Part shown: positions 36,101-43,417 of the stretch, piece by piece
Layout of the letters: each line of letters opens with the position of its first letter
Numbering within the stretch: the first letter of the stretch is position 1
Assembly: GCF_014041995.1 (NCBI RefSeq)
Contig: NZ_CP059492.1
Span: 62,001 to 126,000 of the forward strand
From: Changpingibacter yushuensis
GTDB taxonomy: Bacteria; Actinomycetota; Actinomycetes; Actinomycetales; Actinomycetaceae
DNA: 64,000 nucleotides
Direction of reading: 5' to 3'
The notes under the pieces: generated by a model
Databases searched by the model: none
Told to the model about the DNA's origin: nothing
The model's input: only the letters and a program-made list of their open reading frames with translations
Translations under genes and position numbers: made by a program

Positions 36101-36514
36101 TCAGATCGCTTCTGATGCGGTGATGGCTGCCTCCGTGGCAATGAGCCGCACGGCGCCGATCAGCCGAAGAGGAGGAAGCGCCCCGATAACGAGGGACTCA
36201 TGCACGTGCACTAGCCCTCCCATTGTGCGCAACGCCCCCAATGGGAGGGAATCTGCAGCAGCGGCCAGCGCCATCATGTCGCCAGATTCCGCGATCACTG
36301 GGGAAGCGATGTGCACTACCTCGCGCTCCGAGGTCGTGGACTTGCCATGCCACACCATTGCAGGGTGGATGGCGTCTTCTCCGTTCACTGAGATGGGCAC
36401 GTGAATGCGGACATGTATGGCACTGACGTCGTCGGATTCGAAGTTGCGCGATACGACGTCGGCACAATCCTGCCAGTTCGTCAGATTCTCGGGGGGCAAG
36501 GAGCCGGTGCTCAT
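36101..36514 (-). CDS. YbjN-like small protein, paralogue 3 of 4
   Basis: 137 residues from the ATG at 36514, with GGAGAAG directly upstream. Beta-strand pattern in the middle (VHVRIHVPISVNG-like AIHVRIHVPISVNG). The shared C-terminal block is LGALRTMGGLVHVHES, then PPLRLIGAVRLIATEA. Similarity to its neighbours is weak in sequence but clear in spacing. It is the only member whose final helix lacks the A-x-x-A-D-x-L ending. Function unknown. A 56-base gap separates it from paralogue 2. Confidence 0.6.
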   Translation of the reverse strand: MSTGSLPPENLTNWQDCADVVSRNFESDDVSAIHVRIHVPISVNGEDAIHPAMVWHGKSTTSEREVVHIASPVIAESGDMMALAAAADSLPLGALRTMGGLVHVHESLVIGALPPLRLIGAVRLIATEAAITASEAI

Positions 36515-36570
36515 TCTTCTCCGCTTCTGTTTACACTTTGGCGCTGGGGCGTTGCGTTTTAGGTAGCTGA

Positions 36571-37086
36571 TCAGTGCTCCGCATCGGGTGGTGCAGTTTC
36601 CTGATCAGTTCCATTGTGGCGGGAGGATGCCTCCCCACGAAACTTGCCGTCTGCGAAGTACGTGTTCTGCAGTGTATCGGCCGTGCCGGCTAGGGCGCCG
36701 ATGTCATGAGCTAAGCTAATGGCCGTCTGACCAGCAATCTCAGTGCTGTGCGCTAAAACCACGTTGTCACCTACCACGCGAATGCCGCCTAGGACATAGC
36801 GCAGAGAGGCTTTCGCCAGAGCCACAACCGAATCGTGGCTGGCAGGTCCGAGCGGGATTTGGATCCCCAAGAGGCTACGGAAGTTGTCAGATCCCTGCGG
36901 GAACAGATAGATCGTCTGGTGATGACCATTGGGCCACGCCACGCCCAGAACGATCTGTTCCTCCGTGTTCATGGCCAGTGCAAGGACACTCGGAAGACTC
37001 TCCCGCACATCATCCCAATCAAGGAGGGTGGCGGAGGTCTGAGCATCACGCTCTGGGGAGAAGTTGGCGTTCATGTCAGAATTCAT
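36571..37086 (-). CDS. YbjN-like small protein, paralogue 2 of 4
   Basis: Starts at the ATG at 37086, which has GGAGG six bases upstream; 171 residues. It overlaps the end of paralogue 1 by 11 bases, so translation is probably coupled. After a polar N-terminus (~20 residues) come a helix (DWDDVRESLPSVLALAM) and strands (EEQIVLGVAWPNGHHQTIYL). The shared block is LGGIRVVGDNVVLAHS with SLAHDIGALAGTADTLQ. The C-terminal tail (~30 residues) is charged and disordered-looking. Function unknown. Confidence 0.6.
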   Translation of the reverse strand: MNSDMNANFSPERDAQTSATLLDWDDVRESLPSVLALAMNTEEQIVLGVAWPNGHHQTIYLFPQGSDNFRSLLGIQIPLGPASHDSVVALAKASLRYVLGGIRVVGDNVVLAHSTEIAGQTAISLAHDIGALAGTADTLQNTYFADGKFRGEASSRHNGTDQETAPPDAEH

Positions 37087-37594
37087 CCAATCCCTCCGAG
37101 AATGTGGCTTCCAGCCAATCGGCCGTTCGAGCCGCGAACTTGATGCCGCGTTCGAGGCGTGCAAACGGAAGGTTTCGGGCGCGGTAGCACTGGTGGATGA
37201 CCAGCCGGTTGTTCACAATGCGCAGGTCACCAAGGACCAGTTTCTCAACTTCCTGCGCTATACCCACGCTATCCACAAAGTTCGATTCTCCAATTGCGGA
37301 GCTGACGTGATAGAAGAGTTCGTCCTCAGAGTTTCGATCCGGATTGACTATGACAGTCTGGAGCCGGGTTGAGTCCTGGGTTTGGAAGGTGAGCTTGACG
37401 GTGGAGCCATGCTGCTCCGCAATGGATATCTGGCGTTCGAGGGCCCACAAGCACTTCTCCCACGTATCAATAACGTATCGGGGATCATCGGGGCCGATGG
37501 GTTCAACCGGTGGCTCCCTACCCACATCAGGAGCGCCGCGGTCATGTTCATACGCCGCTAAGGCGTCGTCGAAATCGCGTGAATTATGGTCCAT
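37076..37594 (-). CDS. YbjN-like small protein, paralogue 1 of 4
   Basis: First gene of the cluster, 172 residues. ATG at 37594 has GTTAGGAGGTGTGAC upstream, a strong ribosome-binding site. An acidic, Pro-rich N-terminus (~45 residues) precedes the domain, which includes GSTVKLTFQTQDSTRLQTVI and the shared block LGDLRIVNNRLVIHQC with LERGIKFAARTADWLE. The ending TADWLE matches TADTLQ and NADNLR in two siblings. It diverges from the lipoate ligase gene with a 115-base gap. Function unknown. Confidence 0.6.
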   Translation of the reverse strand: MDHNSRDFDDALAAYEHDRGAPDVGREPPVEPIGPDDPRYVIDTWEKCLWALERQISIAEQHGSTVKLTFQTQDSTRLQTVIVNPDRNSEDELFYHVSSAIGESNFVDSVGIAQEVEKLVLGDLRIVNNRLVIHQCYRARNLPFARLERGIKFAARTADWLEATFSEGLDEF

Positions 37595-37709
37595 GTCACA
37601 CCTCCTAACACAAGCATACTTGCTTGCGGGCTCGTGAGATTCTTGAGGTTGCCTGTTGCCTTGGTCCCAACTGTCAATTACGAATGCGGCACGTTAGATA
37701 ATTGATTCC

Positions 37710-38759
37710 ATGCATGGTGAGTACAAAGTCCCAGGGGGCAAGCTGGTCGTCGTCGACGTCGAAGAGAAAGACGGTACTCTTCACAACGTCCAAGTGTCCG
37801 GTGACTTCTTTCTTGAACCAGACGAGGCATTGGATCGCATTACGGGAGCACTCGAAGGCGCGCCAGCTGATTCGGATGCCGCACATTTGGCAGCCCGGAT
37901 TTCTCGCGAGGTGCTGCCCACTGACACCTTGTTCGGCCTGACTCCTGAAGGTGTGGGGATTGCGGTAAGGCGTGCGTTGGGGAATGCTCTGAGCTGGGAA
38001 GATATCGATTTTGATGTGATTCATGGACCCGTTGTGGATCCCATGATCAACGTGGCGTTGGATGAGACCCTTGCAGAAGACGTTGCCGCCGGAAACCGTA
38101 AGCCGTTTATGCGCCTGTGGGAATGGAACGGCCCGCAGGTGGTTATGGGCTCCTTCCAATCGTATGAGAACGAGATCAACCAAGAAGGCGTAGATCGTTA
38201 CGGCATCACGGTTTCGCGGCGTGTGACGGGCGGTGGAGCTATGTTCATGGAGCCAGGAAACTGCGTCACCTACTCGATCGTCATTCCCACAGCCTTGGTG
38301 GATGGCCTGAGTTTCGAGCAGTCCTATCCATTCCTTGACCAGTGGGTGATGGAAAGCCTAGCGAAGTGCGGCGTCAAAGCACGTTACATTCCCTTGAATG
38401 ACATTGCGTCTGAAGTGGGCAAAATCGGCGGCGCCGCACAGAAACGCTGGGCCAACGGCTACATGGTCCATCACGTCACGATGTCCTATGACATCAATGC
38501 GGAGAAGATGATGGAAGTGCTGCGCATCGGCAAGGAGAAGGTGCGTGACAAGGGCACAAGGTCAGCCGTCAAGCGCGTGGATCCGATGCGTTCGCAAACT
38601 GGCATGGAGCGTGAGGAGATTCTCGACGTCTTCTACAACCATTTCAAAGAGAAGTACAACGCTTCTGACGGCGCGATTTCCGAGGCGGATATTGCTGTTG
38701 CTCAGGACCGGTGCAATACGAAGTTCGCAACGCGTGAATGGACGCACCGGATCGTCTGA
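37710..38759 (+). CDS. lplA: Lipoate-protein ligase A family protein with permuted domain order
   Basis: Attaches lipoate or a related acyl group to lipoyl domains. Residues 1-~85 (GEYKVPGGKLVVVDVEEKDG, VQVSGDFFLEPDEALDRITG) match the small accessory domain that normally sits at the C-terminus of bacterial LplA. Residues ~110-349 are the catalytic BPL/LplA domain, with SRRVTGGGAMF as lipoate-binding loop and KIGGAAQKR as the active-site lysine region. The domain order is therefore reversed relative to E. coli LplA. An octanoyl- or lipoyl-transfer role cannot be separated by sequence. No E2 or GcvH gene is near. Confidence 0.85.
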   Translation: MHGEYKVPGGKLVVVDVEEKDGTLHNVQVSGDFFLEPDEALDRITGALEGAPADSDAAHLAARISREVLPTDTLFGLTPEGVGIAVRRALGNALSWEDIDFDVIHGPVVDPMINVALDETLAEDVAAGNRKPFMRLWEWNGPQVVMGSFQSYENEINQEGVDRYGITVSRRVTGGGAMFMEPGNCVTYSIVIPTALVDGLSFEQSYPFLDQWVMESLAKCGVKARYIPLNDIASEVGKIGGAAQKRWANGYMVHHVTMSYDINAEKMMEVLRIGKEKVRDKGTRSAVKRVDPMRSQTGMEREEILDVFYNHFKEKYNASDGAISEADIAVAQDRCNTKFATREWTHRIV

Positions 38760-38768
38760 TTGCGTCGA

Positions 38769-39803
38769 CTAGTGGGTGCGCGGTGGTGCAGTGCTTCCGC
38801 GCACCAACAGTTCCGTTGGGACGACGACGCGTTGGCGTTCCGCGGTTACACCGGTTGAGATCTGCGAGTGGACAAGAGTAAAGAGTTCTCTTCCGATCCT
38901 GTCAAAGTCTTGACGCACGGTAGTCAGTGGTGGCGAGGCGAACTCTGACAGGTCGATTCCGTCAAATCCCACAACTGAGACATCCTCAGGCACGCGCAAG
39001 CCGTGTTCATGAAGGGCGCGCATGAGCCCGAAGGCCATTTCGTCATTGGCACAGTAGACGGCCGTGACGGAAGGATCGCCAGCGATTCTCACTCCGATCT
39101 GATACCCAGATCGCGCCGTCCAATCACCTTCCCATGGCTCTGGTGTGCTTACTCCTGATTCACCTAGTGTGCGCTGCCATGTGGCTGCCCGCACCAGGGC
39201 TGGCTGTGAGTCTGGTGCGCCAGCTATGTGATGAACCGTGCGGTGGCCCAGATCGAGTAGATGGTGGATTGCATCCCGCGTTCCCGCGACCTGGTCAGCC
39301 ACAACTGACGGGAAGAACCCAATCATGCGGGAGTCGGACACTGCCACCGGTAGGCCAGGTGGAAGTGAGAGTGAACCGTAGGTTGCATGCCCCGAGCGCA
39401 CCACGATGAGGCCGTCAATTGCTTGATGCGAAATGCGGAATGCCGCTTGCTTGAGGCCGCCGGATTCTGGGTTCTTCACTTGGATAAGTGTGACGGAGTA
39501 GCCCTGTTCCTCCGCTGCCTGGACAATTGCGGACGTTGTGAGACTTTCACCCATTCTTCGCAACTGCTGCGTAATCACTCCGATTGTGCCGAAGGATCCG
39601 TTGCGTAAGGCGCGTGCGGCGTAATTGGGCGAGTAACCGAGTTCATCCATCGCGGCAATCACCCGATCACGAGTTGCCGTGCTGACAGACTCCGCTCCGT
39701 TGGAGACGCGAGAGACTGTTTGTGCTGAGACGCCTGCGAGTAGAGCGACGTCTTTGATCGAGGGACCGTTCTTTATGCGGCCCATGCCGGTGGGTGTGGC
39801 CAT
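38769..39803 (-). CDS. LacI-family repressor of the galactoside operon
   Basis: 344 residues. The N-terminal helix-turn-helix and hinge span ~14-62 (SIKDVALLAGVSAQTVSRVS, then ATRDRVIAAMDELGYSPNYA). The rest is a periplasmic-binding-protein-like effector domain (FDGIDLSEFASPPLTTVRQD near the end). It diverges from the sugar importer and galactosidase genes. The 400-base gap contains two matching palindromic sites, so autorepression plus control of the importer is likely. The inducer is probably a galactoside or galactose. Confidence 0.9.
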   Translation of the reverse strand: MATPTGMGRIKNGPSIKDVALLAGVSAQTVSRVSNGAESVSTATRDRVIAAMDELGYSPNYAARALRNGSFGTIGVITQQLRRMGESLTTSAIVQAAEEQGYSVTLIQVKNPESGGLKQAAFRISHQAIDGLIVVRSGHATYGSLSLPPGLPVAVSDSRMIGFFPSVVADQVAGTRDAIHHLLDLGHRTVHHIAGAPDSQPALVRAATWQRTLGESGVSTPEPWEGDWTARSGYQIGVRIAGDPSVTAVYCANDEMAFGLMRALHEHGLRVPEDVSVVGFDGIDLSEFASPPLTTVRQDFDRIGRELFTLVHSQISTGVTAERQRVVVPTELLVRGSTAPPRTH

Positions 39804-39834
39804 GTTCGAGAGTCTAGCATCAGCACATCGTAAA

Positions 39835-39850
39835 TTGTTTACGTTAGCAT
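39835..39850. promoter_or_regulatory. LacI-type operator next to the repressor gene
   Basis: TTGTTTACGTTAGCAT, an imperfect palindrome around central ACGT. Thirteen of its bases (AATTGTTTACGTT, 39833-39845) recur exactly inverted at 39995-40007. It lies about 30 bases upstream of the lacI-type start. Confidence 0.65.
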
Positions 39851-39989
39851 TTGCGGATCTACTGAGCTCCTCATGACAAGGCGAGATGAAATTGTTTCAG
39901 CAAATCTCTCGCGCAACTGGCTGATAGACGCTATTGTTGTCAAAAAGAAATCTTCGAAAGAGTACATTTCACGCCAACCAGTGTTACGG

Positions 39990-40005
39990 TTGGCAACGTA
40001 AACAA
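39990..40005. promoter_or_regulatory. LacI-type operator facing the importer operon
   Basis: TTGGCAACGTAAACAA, palindromic as TTGnnnACGTnnnCAA, mirror partner of the site at 39835. Immediately upstream is the inverted repeat CCAACC...GGTTGG. A leader of about 200 bases follows before the binding-protein start, holding no convincing gene. Confidence 0.65.
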
Positions 40006-40210
40006 TTCGCGGTCTAGATTGGTTGAGGGCGCTCGGCGCTTCCACACGAGCAGAGCTTGAAGCAATGCAGCTTCTCACCTCCGGACCAAACACTTCTGTC
40101 ACCACCAACTGCGCAGCAGCTTGGTACATCCGAGAAGGCAAAGATGCCTCTCTCACAACAATGCCGGGTTTTGCCAGACCCTGCACCACACACAGGAGGA
40201 TCTTCAACTT

Positions 40211-41524
40211 ATGAAGACGCATAAGAAACATGGCTACTTGGCCATGGCAGCAATGGTGCCGCTCAGCTTGATTCTGGCGGCATGTGGTTCGAGCAACGGA
40301 AGTAGCGACTCAGAGAGTTCGGCGGACGGCGGCGACCAAAGCCTTACGGTTTGGACGTGGGACCCAGCCTTTAACATCGCAGCCATGCAAGAAGCGGAAA
40401 AGGTCTACCAAGAAGACCACCCTGACTTCACTCTCAACATTGTTGAGACCCCATGGGACGATCTCCAGACCAAACTGACCACCATCGCACAGTCCCAGCA
40501 GTATGACCAGCTGCCAGATATCTTCCTCATTCAGAACAACGCCTGCCAGAAGAACATCATCAACTATCCAGACTTGTTCTCAGACTTCAGTAGCTCAGCG
40601 ATTGACTTCTCGGAGTTCCCGGATGCTGTGAACGCATACTGCAACGTAGATGGCACACAGTACGGCGTGCCGTTCGATCAGGGCACGGCAATCACGGCTC
40701 TTCGCACCGATCTTCTGGCTGAAGCCGGTTTGACGGTAGATGACTTCACAGACGTCACGTGGGATCAGTTCATTGACCTAGGCAAGCAGGTTCTCGCCGC
40801 CACAGGCCAGCCGATCCTTTCTGGGCAAGCAGGTTCATCTGACACCATCATGATGATGCTGCAGTCTGCCGGCGCTTCTCTCTTTGATTCAGATGGCAAC
40901 CCGACCATCGCTGACAATGAAGCCCTTGTAGAGGCAACTGACTATTACAAGCAGATGGTCGACGACGGCATCTTCCTCGAGGTCAACTCGTGGGATGAGT
41001 ACATCGGCACATTGGTCAACTCGCAGGTTGCTGGAACAATCAACGGAGCATGGATCATTGGTTCGATCCAGACGGCTGACGACCAGTCCGGCAATTGGCA
41101 GATCACCAACCTTCCAAGCTTGGACAGTGTTGATGGAGCCACCCACTACTCTGCCAATGGCGGTTCTTCGTGGGCGGTCAGTTCCAACGCAAACACGGAA
41201 CTTGCAGACGATTTCCTCGCGTCAACCTTTGCCGGCTCCACCGAGCTTTATGACACGATCCTTCCGTCCACCGGCGCAATTGCGAACTGGTCGCCAGCTG
41301 GCGACTCCGATGTGTACGCAGCGCCCTCAGAGTTCTTCGGCGGCCAGCCCATCTTCCAGATGATCGTTGAGTTTGGAGCAAACGTTCCTTCAAACAACAC
41401 AGGTGTGTACTACTACGAAGCTCGTGACGCTGTGAGTGCGGCGATTCAGGAGATCATTGGCGGCGCAGACGCCAATGACTCGCTACAGAATGCACAAGAC
41501 ACGGTCGAGTTCGCGATGCAGTAA
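40211..41524 (+). CDS. ABC sugar transporter, substrate-binding lipoprotein
   Basis: Extracellular solute-binding protein of the family 1 (MalE-like) type. From the ATG at 40211, with AGGAGG upstream, it is 437 residues. A lipoprotein signal peptide ends at LILAAC with C25 as lipid anchor. A Ser/Gly/Asp-rich linker then leads to the binding domain (SLTVWTWDPAFNIAAMQEAE). It opens the importer operon, and two hairpins separate it from the permease genes. The neighbouring galactosidases suggest lactose, galactosides or raffinose-type sugars. Confidence 0.92.
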   Translation: MKTHKKHGYLAMAAMVPLSLILAACGSSNGSSDSESSADGGDQSLTVWTWDPAFNIAAMQEAEKVYQEDHPDFTLNIVETPWDDLQTKLTTIAQSQQYDQLPDIFLIQNNACQKNIINYPDLFSDFSSSAIDFSEFPDAVNAYCNVDGTQYGVPFDQGTAITALRTDLLAEAGLTVDDFTDVTWDQFIDLGKQVLAATGQPILSGQAGSSDTIMMMLQSAGASLFDSDGNPTIADNEALVEATDYYKQMVDDGIFLEVNSWDEYIGTLVNSQVAGTINGAWIIGSIQTADDQSGNWQITNLPSLDSVDGATHYSANGGSSWAVSSNANTELADDFLASTFAGSTELYDTILPSTGAIANWSPAGDSDVYAAPSEFFGGQPIFQMIVEFGANVPSNNTGVYYYEARDAVSAAIQEIIGGADANDSLQNAQDTVEFAMQ

Positions 41525-41535
41525 GGGATCTCGGA

Positions 41536-41571
41536 TCAGGTGGTGGGGAGCCAGTTCTCCCCACCACCTGA
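41536..41571 (+). terminator. Intra-operon hairpin 1 after the binding-protein gene
   Basis: Perfect 15-bp stem TCAGGTGGTGGGGAG (41536-41550) with CTCCCCACCACCTGA (41557-41571), six-base loop, no T-run. Probably a 3'-end stabiliser or partial terminator that raises binding-protein over permease levels. Confidence 0.7.
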
Positions 41572-41588
41572 GCCCCATCCCATTGGAC

Positions 41589-41611
41589 GGCCGCGAGCAG
41601 TGCTCGCGGCC
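41589..41611 (+). other. Intra-operon hairpin 2
   Basis: Perfect palindrome with 11-bp arms, GGCCGCGAGCA and TGCTCGCGGCC, around one base. It lies 17 bases after hairpin 1 and 20 bases before the permease start, next to its AGGAAGG ribosome-binding site, which it could influence. Confidence 0.65.
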
Positions 41612-41631
41612 AGCACAGGAAGGTCATCTCA

Positions 41632-42615
41632 GTGTCAACATCTGTGACGGCTCCGGGAGAAAAGCGCACGCTCGGTTTCCGGAAAGTCGATAAAAAGGCC
41701 ACGCCCCCTGGCGTGAAGAAGCGAAACGGCCGGGGTCCAAGTAACTCCGAGCGGCGGAATCTCACAGGATGGGCGTTCCTGCTTCCTGCAGCATTCCTCA
41801 TCTTGGTTATGAACTTCTACCCGATGTTCAAGGCGTTCATCCTTTCGCTTCAGACCGGGCGTGGTTCAAACATGAGCTTCGCCGAGCCGCTCTGGTACAA
41901 CTACCGGCGCCTGCTCGACGATGAAATCTTCATGATGACTCTGAAGAACACCTTCCTCTACCTCATCATCCAAGTACCAATCATGTTGGTTCTGGCCCTA
42001 GTGCTAGCCAACATCCTCAACAAGCGTGATTTGAAGTTCAAGGCATTCTGGCGAACAGCTATATTCTTGCCCTGCGCGGTCTCACTGGTCTCATACTCCT
42101 TGGTCTTTCGTACGCTCTTTGCTAAGGACGGGTTCATCAATGACATTCTTGAGAAGATCGGAATACTTGATGATCCAGTCAACTGGCTCGGACAGGGCAA
42201 TACCGCGCGTTTCGTCATTATCCTTGGACTGATCTGGCGCTGGACCGGCTACAACATGATCTTCTACTTGGCGGCCCTTCAGAACATCGAGTACTCGAGT
42301 ATTGAAGCTGCCAAGATCGACGGCGCCAACTCCTTCCAGACCTTCTGGTACGTCACGGTGCCCCAGCTCAAGCCGATGATCCTACTGACGGCCATCATGT
42401 CAACGAACGGAACGCTGCAGCTCTTCGATGAATCATGGAACCTCACTCAAGGAGGTCCCGCCCATCAATCAATGACCATGTCGCATTACCTTTACGAAGT
42501 CTCATTCCAGAAGAATCCGAACTTCGGATATGCGGCAGCTCTTTCGTACGTGATTCTTATTCTTGTTGCAGTTCTTGCTCTGTTCCAGATGAAGGTAGGT
42601 GACAAGCGTGACTAA
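41632..42615 (+). CDS. ABC sugar transporter permease (MalF-like)
   Basis: 327 residues, about six membrane segments after a basic cytoplasmic N-terminus (KKATPPGVKKRNGRGPSNS region). The EAA loop reads EAAKIDGANSFQTFWYVTVP, which docks the ATPase. Start is a GTG at 41632 with AGGAAGG upstream. It overlaps the second permease by 17 bases. No ATPase gene lies in this operon, so a shared MsiK-type ATPase elsewhere must energise it, as is common in actinobacteria. Confidence 0.93.
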   Translation: MSTSVTAPGEKRTLGFRKVDKKATPPGVKKRNGRGPSNSERRNLTGWAFLLPAAFLILVMNFYPMFKAFILSLQTGRGSNMSFAEPLWYNYRRLLDDEIFMMTLKNTFLYLIIQVPIMLVLALVLANILNKRDLKFKAFWRTAIFLPCAVSLVSYSLVFRTLFAKDGFINDILEKIGILDDPVNWLGQGNTARFVIILGLIWRWTGYNMIFYLAALQNIEYSSIEAAKIDGANSFQTFWYVTVPQLKPMILLTAIMSTNGTLQLFDESWNLTQGGPAHQSMTMSHYLYEVSFQKNPNFGYAAALSYVILILVAVLALFQMKVGDKRD

Positions 42616-43417
42616 GGCCATTCGTGAAGCTCCGATGTACCTCTTTCTCACGATCGTTGCTGCGTTTTCGCTCTTCCCGTTGTACTTCATGGCGGTATCG
42701 GCAACGAACTCCAGCAGTGACGTGCTGGGATCCAAACTGACTCCCGGTGGGAGCCTTATCGATAACTGGAACTCCTTGGTTTCCAGCCAAAATGTGCTTG
42801 CTGCCCTTGGGCATTCTGCTGTCAATGCTCTGGCAACAACCGCGCTTGCACTCGTTATCTGCTCTATTGCAGGCTACGGTTTCGAGGTGTATCACTCCAA
42901 GGGCAAAGATCGCTTGATGGCAGTGCTACTTCTGGCGATGATGATTCCGTTTGCCGCAACGATGATCCCGTTATTCCAGATGTTTGGCAACTTCGGAATG
43001 ATCAACTCAACGTGGGCTGTGATTCTGCCAGCGATCTCCACTCCGTTCCTTATCCTGTTGTTCCGGCAATCATCCCGCAACTTCCCTCACGAGATTCTGG
43101 AGGCAGCACGCCTGGACGGACTGAGTGAGTTGAAGATCTTTATGCGCATCTACATGCCCACAATGCGCTCCACCTATGCAGCCGCGGCCGTTATCACATT
43201 CATGACTGCATGGAACAACTTCTTGTGGCCCAAGGTGATCTTGGTTGATTCGTCCTATCAAACGATGCCGATGCTGATCTCCAACCTCATTGCAGGCTAC
43301 GTAACGGATTACGGAGTGCTCATGCTCGCCGTACTCATTGCTTCTCTTCCAGCAGTAATAGTCTTCTTGGCCCTTCAGCGCAGCTTTGCTGAGGGCATGA
43401 CAGGAGCCATAAAGTGA
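42599..43417 (+). CDS. ABC sugar transporter permease (MalG-like)
   Basis: 272 residues, about six membrane segments. The EAA loop is EAARLDGLSELKIFMRIYMP. It begins with a GTG at 42599 or 42608, inside the end of the first permease gene, so translation is coupled. Its stop overlaps the beta-galactosidase GTG by four bases. It forms the second half of the membrane pore. Confidence 0.93.
   Translation: MTSVTKAIREAPMYLFLTIVAAFSLFPLYFMAVSATNSSSDVLGSKLTPGGSLIDNWNSLVSSQNVLAALGHSAVNALATTALALVICSIAGYGFEVYHSKGKDRLMAVLLLAMMIPFAATMIPLFQMFGNFGMINSTWAVILPAISTPFLILLFRQSSRNFPHEILEAARLDGLSELKIFMRIYMPTMRSTYAAAAVITFMTAWNNFLWPKVILVDSSYQTMPMLISNLIAGYVTDYGVLMLAVLIASLPAVIVFLALQRSFAEGMTGAIK

Noticed and set aside
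40023-40214. 63-residue leader peptide before the sugar-binding lipoprotein
   Set aside because: No ribosome-binding site, and it overlaps the lipoprotein start; I see no attenuator downstream of it.
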